A stretch of DNA of 64,000 bases, from positions 67,169,501 through 67,233,500 of the forward strand of contig NC_134534.1 of NCBI RefSeq assembly GCF_050624435.1, in the 5' to 3' direction. The notes beneath the pieces are model-generated. The model was given only the letters and a program-made list of their open reading frames with translations. It was not told where the DNA came from and did no database searches. The position numbers and the translations under genes are program-made. The DNA is from Tenrec ecaudatus (Eukaryota; Chordata; Mammalia; Afrosoricida; Tenrecidae). Shown piece after piece: positions 12,901-24,225 of this stretch; the stretch's first letter is position 1; each line of letters opens with the position of its first letter.

Positions 12901-14439
12901 CCTTCTTAAGGTTTCCTGAGGTCAAGCAGCAAGGGCACTGTCCACTTAGCAGGCTCCACTCTCTGTGCCCAAGAACTTCCGGAAAGGGAACTAGGGACAG
13001 GTCATCGGCCCAGTCAAAAGCTTCCAGTCTGAGGGAAGTGCTATTGGTCAAGAAAAAATGGGAAACTTGTAAAAATGAACAGGTAAACATCCCCAGACAA
13101 GCCATCACAAGGAGATTTTGATCTGTCACATCGTATTCATCCCGTAGCCACCTTAATACAAGCCCCTCTCTTTCGAAAACGTAGTCATAAACCTCAGGTC
13201 TTTGGCATTTGGCTTTGGGGTTTGTTTTCCCCGATAAGTTCATGAATTGGCAACTGCTCCTGAAAACCTAGGACATACACATCTGAATTCTGGAGAAAGA
13301 AAATTTCAGTTGTGTTCGCCTTGCACTTATATCTTGTGTGTGTTTTCTAATTGGGGGAAAGTTCTCTAAATCCCTCCTCCGCACCCAGCCGCAGTTCACT
13401 CCTCTGGGCTGTTTTGCCTCTGCTTTCACAGCCTCTGGTTCCCCCTGCTAAAGGGATATCTAGTCCTAAAATCTTTGCGGTCCCAGGACATAATCAATCT
13501 AGAATTTCTTTCTCTGGATGTTTACATCATGCGGAGTTTTCGTTACAGTCTTGTTGGCATGTTTTGTTTAATTCAAGACATGCTAGAAAAGAAAAACTGA
13601 ACAACATTCCTGGGTGTGGGGGTGGGCGCGCTTTCTGCGAGCCAAGTTTGGTTGAGATATCGGTAGTAGCACTTTCTTTTATCTTCACCTTTCCAAACAA
13701 AATTTGTTTTCAAATTTACTGATCAAACTGATGCCTCTATTTGCTGTTTCTTACTTTATTCCAAGAGCGTTTCGTTTCTGTTGTTGGTGGTTGTGCTGTT
13801 GAGAAAGTTATCTTCAGCATACCCCGGAGAACAACTTCTGAAATAAATCACACATTTTAGATTCCTGCCTACCTGTTTATTCACACCCCCCACCTCCTGC
13901 CCTGGAAGAGATTCTGACTCACAGCCTACCTGTTTCAGCTCCCCCAAACTATCGGAGGGGATGCATTTTCCTCTTTCCTTCTCTAAGTCTTGGAGAGGAC
14001 GAGATCTCATTGAATGGTGCTGTTCAAATGTCCTCTTTGAGAGACGTTACCAGTATCTGCGCCTTGTATTTACACAAAAGAACTGCTTGTCTTTGGGAAA
14101 ATATTCGGCTGCTACTTAGCAGAAGCCTTGGGAATAGTATTTCTCTTTGCCTCCTCTTGGCACGAATCCTTGCCGCAGATACACATTTGTGTCCTTAGAC
14201 CCGTCCTTGTTCCGGACAGCATCTTCCCCTTTCCACGATTATTGAATAGGCACAGCCATGAAAAATCCAAAGCCAGTCCACACTAGGAAACAATAAGAGG
14301 AATTCTCAAATTCTAAAGCTGTCCCATAATTTCTAGTTTCACTTCTCTCTTCCCCGCCTCCCCCACTCCCCACTCCCCCATCCTTTCCAATTTGCAAGAC
14401 CACGTGTGCGGGTCTGCATCCCACAGCCTCTTCTCGAAT

Positions 14440-14700
14440 TTCTTATATAGCTTCTTTTTTTTTTTCTTCTGACTCTCAAGTAGTCAGAAAAATAATTCCG
14501 GCGCGGTGGGCTGGGGGGAGCAGCGGGGGAGGCGGGGGCTGAAATCGAATTGCAGAGCCACTAGGCAGAGCACCCAGGCGCCTCCAACAGTCCCAGCACT
14601 CTAATCTCCCAGGCATTTCAGAGAAGGCTTCAAAAGTACCAGTGTTCAAGGTTTGGGTAGAGTGCTGGGGAAGGAAGCTTGCCCAAGAAGCTAGATTTCC
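14440..14700 (+). promoter_or_regulatory. Possible minor promoter with TATA-like motif and GC-rich block
   Basis: A TTATATAG motif at about 14,441 precedes a T-rich tract, then a purine/GC-rich block at 14,499-14,540 with several G runs of three or more. A stretch with low stop density follows. The arrangement resembles a promoter with GC boxes, but the GC boxes lie downstream of the TATA-like motif, which is not canonical. No transcript evidence is available. Confidence 0.25.
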
Positions 14701-16441
14701 ATAGACTGAAGGGGGAAATCAAAGACGGAAACCCTTCTATCTGAAGTGAATTTCTCTCACCTAGCTGAGCCCCGTTCAAGCCAAGGGGCAGTCTCTAGCC
14801 ATGCCCTTCCTGCTACACAGCCAGAAACCTGTCCATCTCCTACTCTCTCCGAGGCTGCTTCAGTATCCCTTTCTTTCCTCCAGCTTCCCAGCATCCACTT
14901 TTGATCCTTGCAACCACGAAGTGCCATATTCCTGAAGCAGCAAACACCCCTTTCCAGATGATGCAGGCGGCCTGACTAGCATTTCTAGTGCACATTCAAT
15001 TTTCTGTAGGAAATCACACCCCTTGTGCCTGGCCTCACCTCAAACTCACTTTAAGGGCAGGCCGACTTGCATTGCATTTTGCCTTTGTGCAAAGTGCCCT
15101 TGCAACTAACTGATGGAACTACTAAGTTAGGTACTTGAGACTGCCTAGGAGTCCTAGCGCTAAAGGTTAAAAACGTTGACCTTAGTGATCAAATCGCAGA
15201 GGCACATAGGTTAGTGTGAATATTTCTTTTCACATCAATATTTTTTTAAAAAAATAACTCGTTCTTCACTTTAACAAATATTGTGTCCCCCGTGTCACCA
15301 GTCCTCCCCCTTAATGGCTTGTGACTAAATTTAAAGACTTTACTTACATTTTCCTTTTGAATAACTAAATTCTATGGTTTGAAGGCAAATAAGGACATCT
15401 TTCTGGAAATAGGCAGAACTGGGTCGAGTTCATTTTAAAGTGCTCTAAAATTTCAGAGTGAAAAAAAAACGTGACAAAGATTACAAAATAAAACGAGGAG
15501 TAGCTGTGAACATACTGTGCATTCTGAAAAATGAAAAGGGGAACGTATTCATTGCGTTCCCTCCATTCAAGGTCACTAGAAACACATGGCTATGACGCGA
15601 TTAAGAGAAAGATTTTACATTATGTGAAAGCACTGGGAAATTTTGTTTTGTTGCTTAATGTAGGGCTTAAGCAATAGCACATTTATTTAATAAAATATCC
15701 CATGGAAACAAAACAAATATCTGATGCCAGGAAAGAAGCTACCCGGAGATAGAAAATAAAACGAGAAAGAGAAGAAGCCAAGACCTAGAAGAACTTAATT
15801 CCGATCAATAACAGCCTTCTTTATGTCTGTTACTCAGGGGCATATTAGGTTTTCATTACCCCAAATAGTTCTTCAGAACCTCTTGTTACAGGTTAGAAAA
15901 TAAAGGAAATTAGTGTTGGAAACATAATTTTGCTCACTCTAAACTGTTTATGTTTATCAAACCAACAATGGGGGTTGTTGTTGTTCTGTTGTTTGGGCTG
16001 TTTATACTCCTCCTGCAATGGTTTTGACACTTCTGCGGTGCTTGGCTTGGCCTGCAAAGCAAGGCAGTTTGGAAATATCTATTGCTCTGGTCCTGTCCTC
16101 TAGGCTTCTTGCTGGCCAATAGGGAGGTTGATTGTGTCATTTAAATAGGTCTCAGACCACGATGTGCTTTTACAGAGTAAATCCTGGATGCCATATCTTC
16201 CGAATGAGTCCAAGCTTTTATAGTGTGGGTTTTCTGAGATAAAGCTCTCTATCTTTTAGCTTTATTTTTGCTTAATGACAGAACTCAAAAATGGAATCAA
16301 ATTCATTTGAAAAGATTCCTAGTAATTTACAATGATTTACCCAAAGGCAGCAAAAGTATTATCAGCTATCTGCTAGGGGCGGGGGTGCGGAAACGTGACC
16401 AGGAAATAGCCAATGAGATTTAACCTGGATACGTGCAAGTC

Positions 16442-16467
16442 TTATATCTGGGGAAATCCAGATATAA
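16442..16467. repeat. Perfect 10-bp inverted repeat (hairpin, 6-nt loop)
   Basis: TTATATCTGG at 16442-16451 is exactly reverse-complementary to CCAGATATAA at 16458-16467. No transposon flanks it. Confidence 0.9.
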
Positions 16468-17002
16468 ATTGGTGGCCGTCGCATTTACGTGCTTAGCATG
16501 CAGTCCTGTTCGCCACTGTCTCAAAAGAGCAATTGCGTTGCACACGTTAGATCTTCCACCTGTAAGTTTATTCTTGGAGGAAAGGTTGCTACTTAAAAAA
16601 TCCCCTAGTGGTGAAAGAGGAAATAAAAAACCCCCACAAGAATCCTGTGCTTTTTTGTCATTTGATATTACAGAAATTTAAGGGAACAATTAAGCCACTG
16701 CTTTAGGGGTGCTGCAAACATGTGACATCCATACAGAAGACATTGGCAGTCCATAAGAAGTTATGCTAGTAAGTACAATGATATGGATAAAAAAAGATAA
16801 GACCAGGAAAGTTCCACCCATTACCCATATCCACTGCCCTCTCCTTGATGCTGACTCAGAGGTGCTACAGGACAGAAGAGAACTGCTCCGTGGGGTTTCT
16901 GAGCTGTGCATCTTTTAAGGAAACAAAGGGCCTCTTCTTTCTCCCAAGGACCCACCAGGGCCCCTCCCCTACCAGAAGATGAAATAGAAAAAAAAGTAGT
17001 AG

Positions 17003-17028
17003 AATTTAATCTAAACTTAGATTAAATT
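17003..17028. repeat. Perfect 12-bp palindrome with a third arm copy
   Basis: AATTTAATCTAA (17003-17014) is followed after two bases by its exact reverse complement TTAGATTAAATT (17017-17028). A further TAGATTAAAT copy begins at 17029. It contains several TAAT/ATTA cores, the general recognition core of homeodomain proteins. Confidence 0.9.
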
Positions 17029-17934
17029 TAGATTAAATATGTTGAAAGATTGCATTTCAACCATTTTGGAAGATGCTCCTAAAAAGGAAAGATCAATAGA
17101 ATTAAACAAATCATACAATAATTATTTATGGGACACAGACAAAAAGCACACCATCATTTGAACCTTACTATCAAAGATAAAATGTAAACTGCTTCTCTCC
17201 CCTCAATCCTCAATGCCTTGTAGGGTTAAATGATCTAATGATGACCTCAACAAGTCTTAATAGGGGGGAAATATATTTCCTAATGTTAGTCAACAATCAA
17301 TGGTTTAGAAAAGCAGTTCTCATGTAACAAGGAATTGGATATAAATTTCAAAGTTTATGGCTCTTGTAATAAGTTCCTATCTAGTGGGTACATTTCTCCT
17401 TGGTTTACCTCACATTTTTTAATAGTATGCAGTAGGCATACTATTACCATTCAAATCACAGGATATTCCAGTGGAGAAAAAATATTTGTACTCATTTTTT
17501 ATATAAAGGTCTGAGAGTACAAGGCCCTTATATGTCGTCCTGTGCTTGACCCTTGCTGGCAATGAAATACCTTCAACTGAAGCTCAATAGCCATGTGCAC
17601 TCTATACTACGAGTTATCGCCATGGTATAAAGTGATCTAGTCAAGTAAAGAAGTCCAGAGTTGGGAGAACATTATTGGTCCTCTGAGCATTTCTTTTCAT
17701 TGTTCCTATCCCTAGGAAATTTCCTAAATCACCCATGGGGAATGGACTGAACTCAGCTCGCGATTCTTCTCCTTAGAATCTAGTCTTCTACGGATGCCCA
17801 GAAGCATATCTCGATTTCAGTGGGCTGGATTCTTCTTCTCAAGGAAAAACTCACATTAGCTGCATTTAGCAAGCCTTTCTACATAAAATTATATTACCAA
17901 AGTAAAAGAGATAAGAATTGGCAAAATCTGTACA

Positions 17935-17965
17935 CGTGTGTGTGTGTGTATGAGAGAGAGAGAGA
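17935..17965. repeat. (GT)n(GA)n microsatellite
   Basis: A short GT tract passes through TATGA into a GA tract. No gene lies nearby. Confidence 0.9.
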
Positions 17966-20234
17966 ATGTTTCTTGTTTACATTTCGATAAGTGATAACCT
18001 ACCAGAGTAGGCAGACTAGATAAAACTGTTGATTTTTGCCCCTTAGCTTCTGTGGTTCTACATTTGAGAGTTTAAGTAGTACCAACTTTTAAATACACAT
18101 TTCTGTCACATGTTTTCTGTGGTTATGCCATAAGCCCGAGTATAATTCTATACTTCAGCCATGTTTGTGTCTTTGTGTGCAAAAATCTTGGCTATTTCTT
18201 TACTGTACATAATGTAGGACAGGATAGCAGTTGGGATTCGCATTTTATGACATGTAAACAGATGAATGTTCTCAGCCCAATATTAAACTAACAGACACAT
18301 AATTGAGTCCTTATGACATTTACTAGTGAGTCACATGCAAATTCTACAAATATATGTATATAAATATAGGAACATAAATTCATGTATATTCTCCATAAAT
18401 ATGTTTTGAATATTTTGTTTTATTTTGAATGATAAGAATATATGTTTTATTGTGTTTTTGCTTTTGTGGCTAAAGACATAAATTTTTATTGAAATTTTTA
18501 TTCATACTTATCAAAGGGAAAAAAATCAGAGTATTTTATGTCAAAAACAAACCTTTCTTGAGTAGTATAGTGCATTTGCAGATTGTGACCTTATGCCCAG
18601 CCAGGACTGTAAATCCACAATGTGTGCCTGTGACTGATTTGGGATTTGGATTTCTGATTTGGCTGAGAGATGTGTAAAAACCTCAAGTAGTCAACAGCTC
18701 CCTATTGGCTGAGCATCTGAGGGCTCAAGAGCATTGTTTATTCCAGCAAGTGTCTGGAATACATTACATACGTTCGATAAATTGGCTCCTGTTACTCCTG
18801 TTTGGGAGAATACGAATTAGTATTCTGTGCTAGAATAAATGTATTTTACCCACACAACAATCTTCCTTAATAGAAAATTGTGAATATGGCTCTATTTTCT
18901 GAATCTAGTGTCAATATTTTAAACAGCTGACATTTCTAAAGGAGCAATGATACTCTTCCCCACTTTCAAATTCAGAAACTGGTTTAAAATGTGATGTCTT
19001 TATCCACAGGTTAAATGAATTTAGGTTTCAAAAATATTTTGTAAAAGAAAAAAAAATACAGTAGAATATTTGGATTGAGAGTGTTCTTTGTTGTTTATTT
19101 TGCTTAGTTTTAAAGGAAAACGCTAGCATTAAGGATCAAAATAATGCTTATATTAATAAATATGTTCAATGATATACTTCTGAATGATAAAATTGGTGTT
19201 TAAAATGAGGTTTGCATAAATATCAGGCCTTCCATAGTTAAGCAAAGAACTGCTCATTGTCTCTGGTGAATTGCTAGCAGACATTTATATTCAGTTGTTT
19301 GGGGTTATTATGACATTCTTCTTAGACAAGATTTCTCATCCGCTAACCTTCAGTGGCTGATGCGATTTAATGTTATGGGTGTTCATTGCATATATGAGTA
19401 GATGAGAAGTCTAATCAGTGGATTCAAAAGGACAAAGCCATCCTCATCAACTAGCTATTTTGGCTAACATTTCTATTTGGACAAAGTATTGGGATTTTAC
19501 TGGATTACCATAATTTACCAATGCATAAATTCTCTTCACCCAGTAGACTTGCCAGTTTCAACATCCAATCGGTTAAGAACAAAACTCAGTTTCTGTGCAT
19601 TTTTCTAATTATTTCCTGTGTGTGGATTTTATCTCTGGATTTGTAATCTGTGGTCTTGGAAGGGGGAGGATTGGGCCTCCTTCCCTGGTGTCTAGCACAA
19701 GCCAACAGATAGCCCCTGACGACGGACGCTCCAGAATGTGAATCTCTAGTTCTGAAGGAGAGGGTCCAACAGCAGTGCTTGTCTGCAGCTCCGCTTAGAC
19801 TTCCTGAGGGAGGCCCCTTAGAGCACCTTTCCTCATTTGCTGTGAGTGTCTGGGTAGGGAAGGGCTTTCAGTGAAGTGCAGAGAGAAGTGGGAACTGTCG
19901 TGCACAAGGGAAGCCAGGAGTCTTTCTAAGAGGAAACCATCGCGGTATTTGCCTATCTGTCACTGCTAGAGATTGGGTTCCCTAATCAGGCAAGAGAAAG
20001 TTCCAGAGGAGTATCTCAGATTACTGGCCTGGAATGGGTGAGTCATCCAAATACTGAAACTTCACAGGTTGAGTCAAGACTTTCTAGCCCCATTAGGTCC
20101 TAGTGGGGCAAGCACTCCCCGCCCCGCCCCCAGCACCCACCCCCTACCCCAAGACTTCCTTGATGCAAAGAAAACACAACTTTTCCTAGAATGGATTCCC
20201 AGGCTCAGGATAGGCTCCCAGCACCATCTTGGGC

Positions 20235-20300
20235 ACCCCACTAACTGCTCCTTGCCTCAGTTTCCCTATCTGTACAAGGAAGACAAGACCCATTTCTAAA
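20235..20300 (+). mobile_element. MIR core fragment
   Basis: CCTTGCCTCAGTTTCCCTAT followed by 'ctgtacaaggaagac' matches the conserved MIR core ('cctcagtttcctcatctgtaaaatgg'). Only this core can be seen. Confidence 0.5.
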
Positions 20301-20469
20301 AGGGTTTGAATCCCCTGGTGTTTTAATAAATGTTCCTGAGACTGCTTCCCCAACCCTCGAAAACTGAAACCACAAAACCAGTCCTGCCCATCAGGTGCAC
20401 CCAAGACCTAGTTCCCTCGGGATTAACATAGTAAACCCAGTCCCTTCTGGCTTTCTCCAAGGGCTCCTT

Positions 20470-21220
20470 TTTGGCCCTTGGCTGCCAAGGGGGGTTGGGG
20501 GGGGCAAGGCGTTCAGAGCACCCCGGGGCACCCAGGCGCTGGGAGCGAGTCAGGAGACCAGGAAGGGTGCCGGCCAGGGAGAGGGTTCAGCCTCACCAGC
20601 GCCAGCTCCGGGTGTCGCGTCCCAGGCCCAGAGGCCCAGACGCGCAGGGAAAGGACAGAAGCGCGCGGGGCGGGGGTGGGGTGGGGTGGGGTGCGGTGGG
20701 GGAGTCCTCGTAGCTCGAATTTCTGGAAGCCGGTGGAGGGCTTTTGCCCTAAGCCCTGGTCGCGCCGCCCCGGCCTCTCCGTGTCCCCATTTTCGCGTTG
20801 TTTTAGCAAGAACCGATCCGCAGCTCCGGGCCCCCCGAAGTTGGGCCACAAGTAAGTGCAGCCGCCACCGGCCCCGCGCCCGCTCGTCCCACCTCTGCGG
20901 TGCACAGGCGGCGCTGCCGCTCAGGGCTCCGCCGCTGGGGCCTCCGGGTGGGTAGCGGCAGCGAGGAGATGGTGGTGACACTCACTGGGCTCCGAGGCGG
21001 CTGCCGGTAGCGGGGGACGGCGGGCGCCCGGTTCGCTCCGGGCCAGAGCCACCCCAGCCCGCGGGGGTGGGGGTGGGGGGAAGATTGGCGCCGGAGGGGC
21101 GCAGCCGGGGGACCCTCGACCCGCCCCGCATCGCCCCCCCCCCCGCCACCCCACCGGAGGGGCAGCGGGGCGCCCCGCGCTCGGGCGGTGGCCAGGCTGC
21201 CAGGTATGAGAACCACCTGG
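20470..21220. promoter_or_regulatory. CpG island 2
   Basis: About 750 bp of very GC-rich, CG-dense sequence with GC-box-like GGGGCGGGG words. It is probably a promoter. Open frames of 80-165 codons run on both strands and look like GC artefacts. Good donor-like motifs occur on both strands: GTAAGT at 20852 on plus, and GTGAGT near 20,980 on minus. Transcription in either or both directions is therefore possible. The downstream gene is not recognised, and no coding exon could be linked to it within the window. Confidence 0.75.
20664..20702 (+). other. G-quadruplex-prone G-run array in CpG island 2
   Basis: A series of GGGG runs separated by one to three bases, including a GGGGT repeat, fits the G3+N1-7 quadruplex pattern several times over. 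Such arrays are common at CpG-island promoters. Confidence 0.7.
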
Positions 21221-21721
21221 AAGGGCAGACCAGCCTAGACTGTGGTGAGATGAAAGGCGTCGCCCCCTGGCCCTGCAGCTTCGGGGCTCTGCACGTGGTG
21301 GGATGTGTCTGGGGCCGGTTTGTTTTCCTTCTGGGAGGTGGTGACTGATTGGGACGTTCGGGGACGAGGGGGATGTCTTCTTGGCCTCATCTGATGCTGG
21401 GATTGCTGTCTGGGACATATGCTTGCTCTTGGAACTCCGGTAATGAGAAACATTTGGGGGGCAATCGGGGCAAGCAGATATTTATTTTAGCGCTTTCTGG
21501 CCCCTGTGGTTCCTTCCTTTGGTCCAGAGTGGGCTGCTCCTGCCAAATCAAAGAGGCCAGTCAACAGAAGTAGCAGCCACATTGGAGAGGCCACCAACCA
21601 GGATGGGACGTTATGGTCTCCATGAATAATTAGGAAAGCAAAGGCATAAATAAAATAAATACAAGATTCCCGCTTGATGGCTGATGGAGCTTAGAGGCAG
21701 AGGTAGAAAGAATGTCTGTTG
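21221..21721. other. Unique sequence flanking CpG island 2
   Basis: Moderate GC content, no recognised repeat. The plus-strand open frame at 21349-21573 resembles nothing known. Confidence 0.4.
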
Positions 21722-21947
21722 TAAAGCAAACCAAACTAAATCCATTGCCTTGCATCTCTTCCACCGCATAGCAACCCTATAGGACAGCGGTCCTGCTGCC
21801 CAGGCGGGTCCCCACAGGCATTTCCAAGTCTGTCATCCCTGCAGAAGGAAGGGCCACATCTTTCTTCTGCAGAGAAACCCGTGGGCGTGGGTCCGACAGG
21901 GCATACTGGATCGCAGTCAAGCGCTCTAACCACTGCACAACCAGATC
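21722..21947 (-). mobile_element. AfroSINE, near full length, antisense
   Basis: Reads in reverse from the tail ('aaatccattgccttgcatc', 'atagcaaccctataggacag', 'ggcatttccaagtctgtcat') to the tRNA-derived head ('caagcgctctaaccactgc'). About 225 bp, near the full family length. It is the first AfroSINE after a SINE-free stretch of about 12 kb. Confidence 0.85.
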
Positions 21948-23094
21948 TCTTCTGTGAAAACACTTTTTCTTATTTTCATTATGTTTATTAAGGCTGGCCC
22001 CATTTTGTTTAGTTATTGTTTGTTTGTTTGTTTGTTTTTTGTTCTGGTAGCCTTAATGACTAATGCCAGTTAGGCAAATCATTTCCTGAAACGAAATGCT
22101 TCTGAAAATGAAAAAAAAATGAGTGGGAGAGAGACTCAAGCCTGTCGAAAAATGTGGGCCAATGACATATTTCAAAATATGAGTGGGAAGTCGCTGTTCA
22201 GCACAGAGAATTTCAAGGAAGGTGCCCTAGAGATGGGTCAGCCAGACTGAAGTCACCGAAGTGACTGGTCTGTCTTGCTTGAGAGTCTGCTGTACATTAG
22301 ACATCTTACAGATAAAATTGGTTCCTGCTTCTAAGGAGCTAAAAGGACAACTGGGACCCATGGTGACTTATGCTCTGATGGGGCGAAACAGAGACATGTC
22401 AGACTTCCTAGAGAAGAGGACTGGAGGGGTTCTAAAGGATGTCTAGGAGTTTGAGCAGAAGGAATGTTGCCAGGCTGAGAGTCTTTGGCACCCGGGGTTA
22501 TCTGGGGCTAGATCAGGATAACTCCATCACCAGATTACAAAACCATGGGCCTTGTATGTCAGACTATGGCAAATTACACCTGCTTCCTGCTCTGGGGGAG
22601 AGTGCAAAAAAGCACTGGTCACAGTCTGAAGCATGGCGGGAAGGCAGAGGGAAGTACTGGAGGAGCTGAGTCGCCAAATAAGGACTGAAAAATCAGACGG
22701 TGGAATTATTTTACCTATTAAACTTTTTGAATGTTTATACAAAGGCAATTGAATACATGATACACTGCAATAGAAGCATTGTTTCATGAATTTCATTTTA
22801 GTAATTTGAAATTATAGCTTCTAAAATGGTTTTCCCTTAATCAGTTTATTTACATAATTGTTGCTAATTTTTTTTCTACATAGAGTCACTAGAGGCAATT
22901 AAGCATTTTAAATCACAGGTTATTTTGTTTCACAGACAGAAAGAAAATTTCTGTCTGACAGGCAGAAACTAACAAGATGCATATTTCACAGGGATGAATA
23001 AGCTACTTGAATATAGAACAGATGAGCCATGACTTGAAAACAGGTCATACCCAGAAAAGTTGAAGTGTCCCTAGTTCAAAGAAAGACAGCCTAA
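21948..23094. other. Unique-looking sequence with a (TTTG)n tract
   Basis: A TTTG microsatellite lies at about 22,016-22,036. The stretch around 22,290-22,450 includes 'cctgcttctaaggagct', vaguely like old L2/MIR sequence, but it is too weak to call. No gene seen. Confidence 0.4.
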
Positions 23095-24225
23095 CTCAAC
23101 GTGGAAAATATAGAACAATACAATCAGTATCATAAGCATGTAAAATATTGTTGAACATCATTCAAAAACAGCTGCAACAGTCCAATAGGGAGCTGCCAGC
23201 AATTCAAGTTGCATGCAGGAGAGGATGTGGAATAAAAGAGAGCAGTGCTGACGTCAGGTGCATGGTCACTGTAAGCAGGGAACACCAGAAAGCTATTTTC
23301 CTGGGTTTCATTGAGTATGCAATGGCATTCAACCGTGTGGATCATATGTGCAATTATGGATAACTGCAAAGAATAGGGATCCCAGAACACTTAGTTGGGC
23401 TCATGAGAACCTGTTGCGTGGACCGAGAGAATGCCCTTCTATCATTCCACCATACTTACTCAATTTGTATGCTGAGCAAATAACCCGAGAAGCTGGACCA
23501 CATAAAGAATAATATGACATCGGGATTAGAGGATGACTTATTAACAACCCGTGGTATGCAGATGACACAACCTTGCTTGCTGAAGACCAGTAGGACATGA
23601 AACACTTGCTGATGAAAATCAAATAATATAGCTGTCAGTATATACTGCAACAGTATAAATTTTGTAGCAAAACCAAAAATCTTCACACCTGGACCAATAA
23701 ACACCATAGACCACTTTAAAGTGTTGAAGTCCAAAGATGTAACTTTGACGACTCAGATGCACCTGACCTGAAAATACCAAGCAATGGTATTTTCAGTTGC
23801 CTCGTGTGCATGTTACTATTGGACAAATGGGTAGGGACGATCAAAGAATTGACGCACTGGGATTCTGATATTGGCAACGACTGTCGAAAGCACCATGGAA
23901 TGGCAGAACAGCAAACTACTCTGTTTCGGAGGAAGTACCTCCAGAAGGTTTCTTAGAAGTGAAGATGATGAGACTCGACCTCATGTGCTTTGGTCAGGTT
24001 ATCAGTGCCCTGCAGGAGAAGGACATCATGTTTACTGAATTAGAGAGTCAGTGTAAGAGAGGAAGACCCTCACAGAGATGGATCGAGACAGGGGATGCAA
24101 CAGTGGACTCAAACACAGCCACAGTGGAGGGGATGGCATGGCACCCGGCAGTTTTGTTCTATTGTACGGTTGCGAGAAGTTGGGACCAACTCAATAGCAC
24201 CTACCAACCACAACAACTCAGTAAA
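23095..24225 (+). mobile_element. RTE-type LINE, 5'-truncated, with reverse transcriptase remnant
   Basis: The longest contiguous RTE copy in the window. It starts in the reverse-transcriptase region ('atcattcaaaaacagctgc', 'aatagggagctgcc'), includes a YADD catalytic motif encoded by TATGCAGATGAC at 23555-23566, and runs to a 3' end ending '...caactcaatagcacctaccaacc'. The remaining open frames are short (under 120 codons), with multiple stops and frameshifts, so the enzyme is dead. The endonuclease part is missing, as expected from 5' truncation during target-primed reverse transcription. Confidence 0.85.

Larger units (their letters stand above)
12901..20234. other. Long transposon-poor interval
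   Basis: Over 7 kb with no confident AfroSINE, RTE or L1 copy, unlike the dense repeats after 21.7 kb. It includes an open frame on the minus strand at 12878-13243 (121 codons) and one on the plus strand at 13351-13722 (123 codons); neither is recognised and both may be chance. Two short perfect inverted repeats and a GT/GA microsatellite are listed separately. Confidence 0.5.

Noticed and set aside
12098-12919. Long open frames (222-235 codons) on both strands, candidate gene
   Set aside because: They lie wholly inside a CpG island, overlap in opposite directions, are P/A/G/R-rich and match no known protein. GC-driven stop scarcity explains them.
20395-21418. Several overlapping 80-186 codon frames around CpG island 2
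   Set aside because: Same reason: both strands and several frames are open at once, with no recognisable domain.
22290-22450. L2/MIR-like fragment ('cctgcttctaaggagct')
   Set aside because: The match is a single short word; not enough to call.
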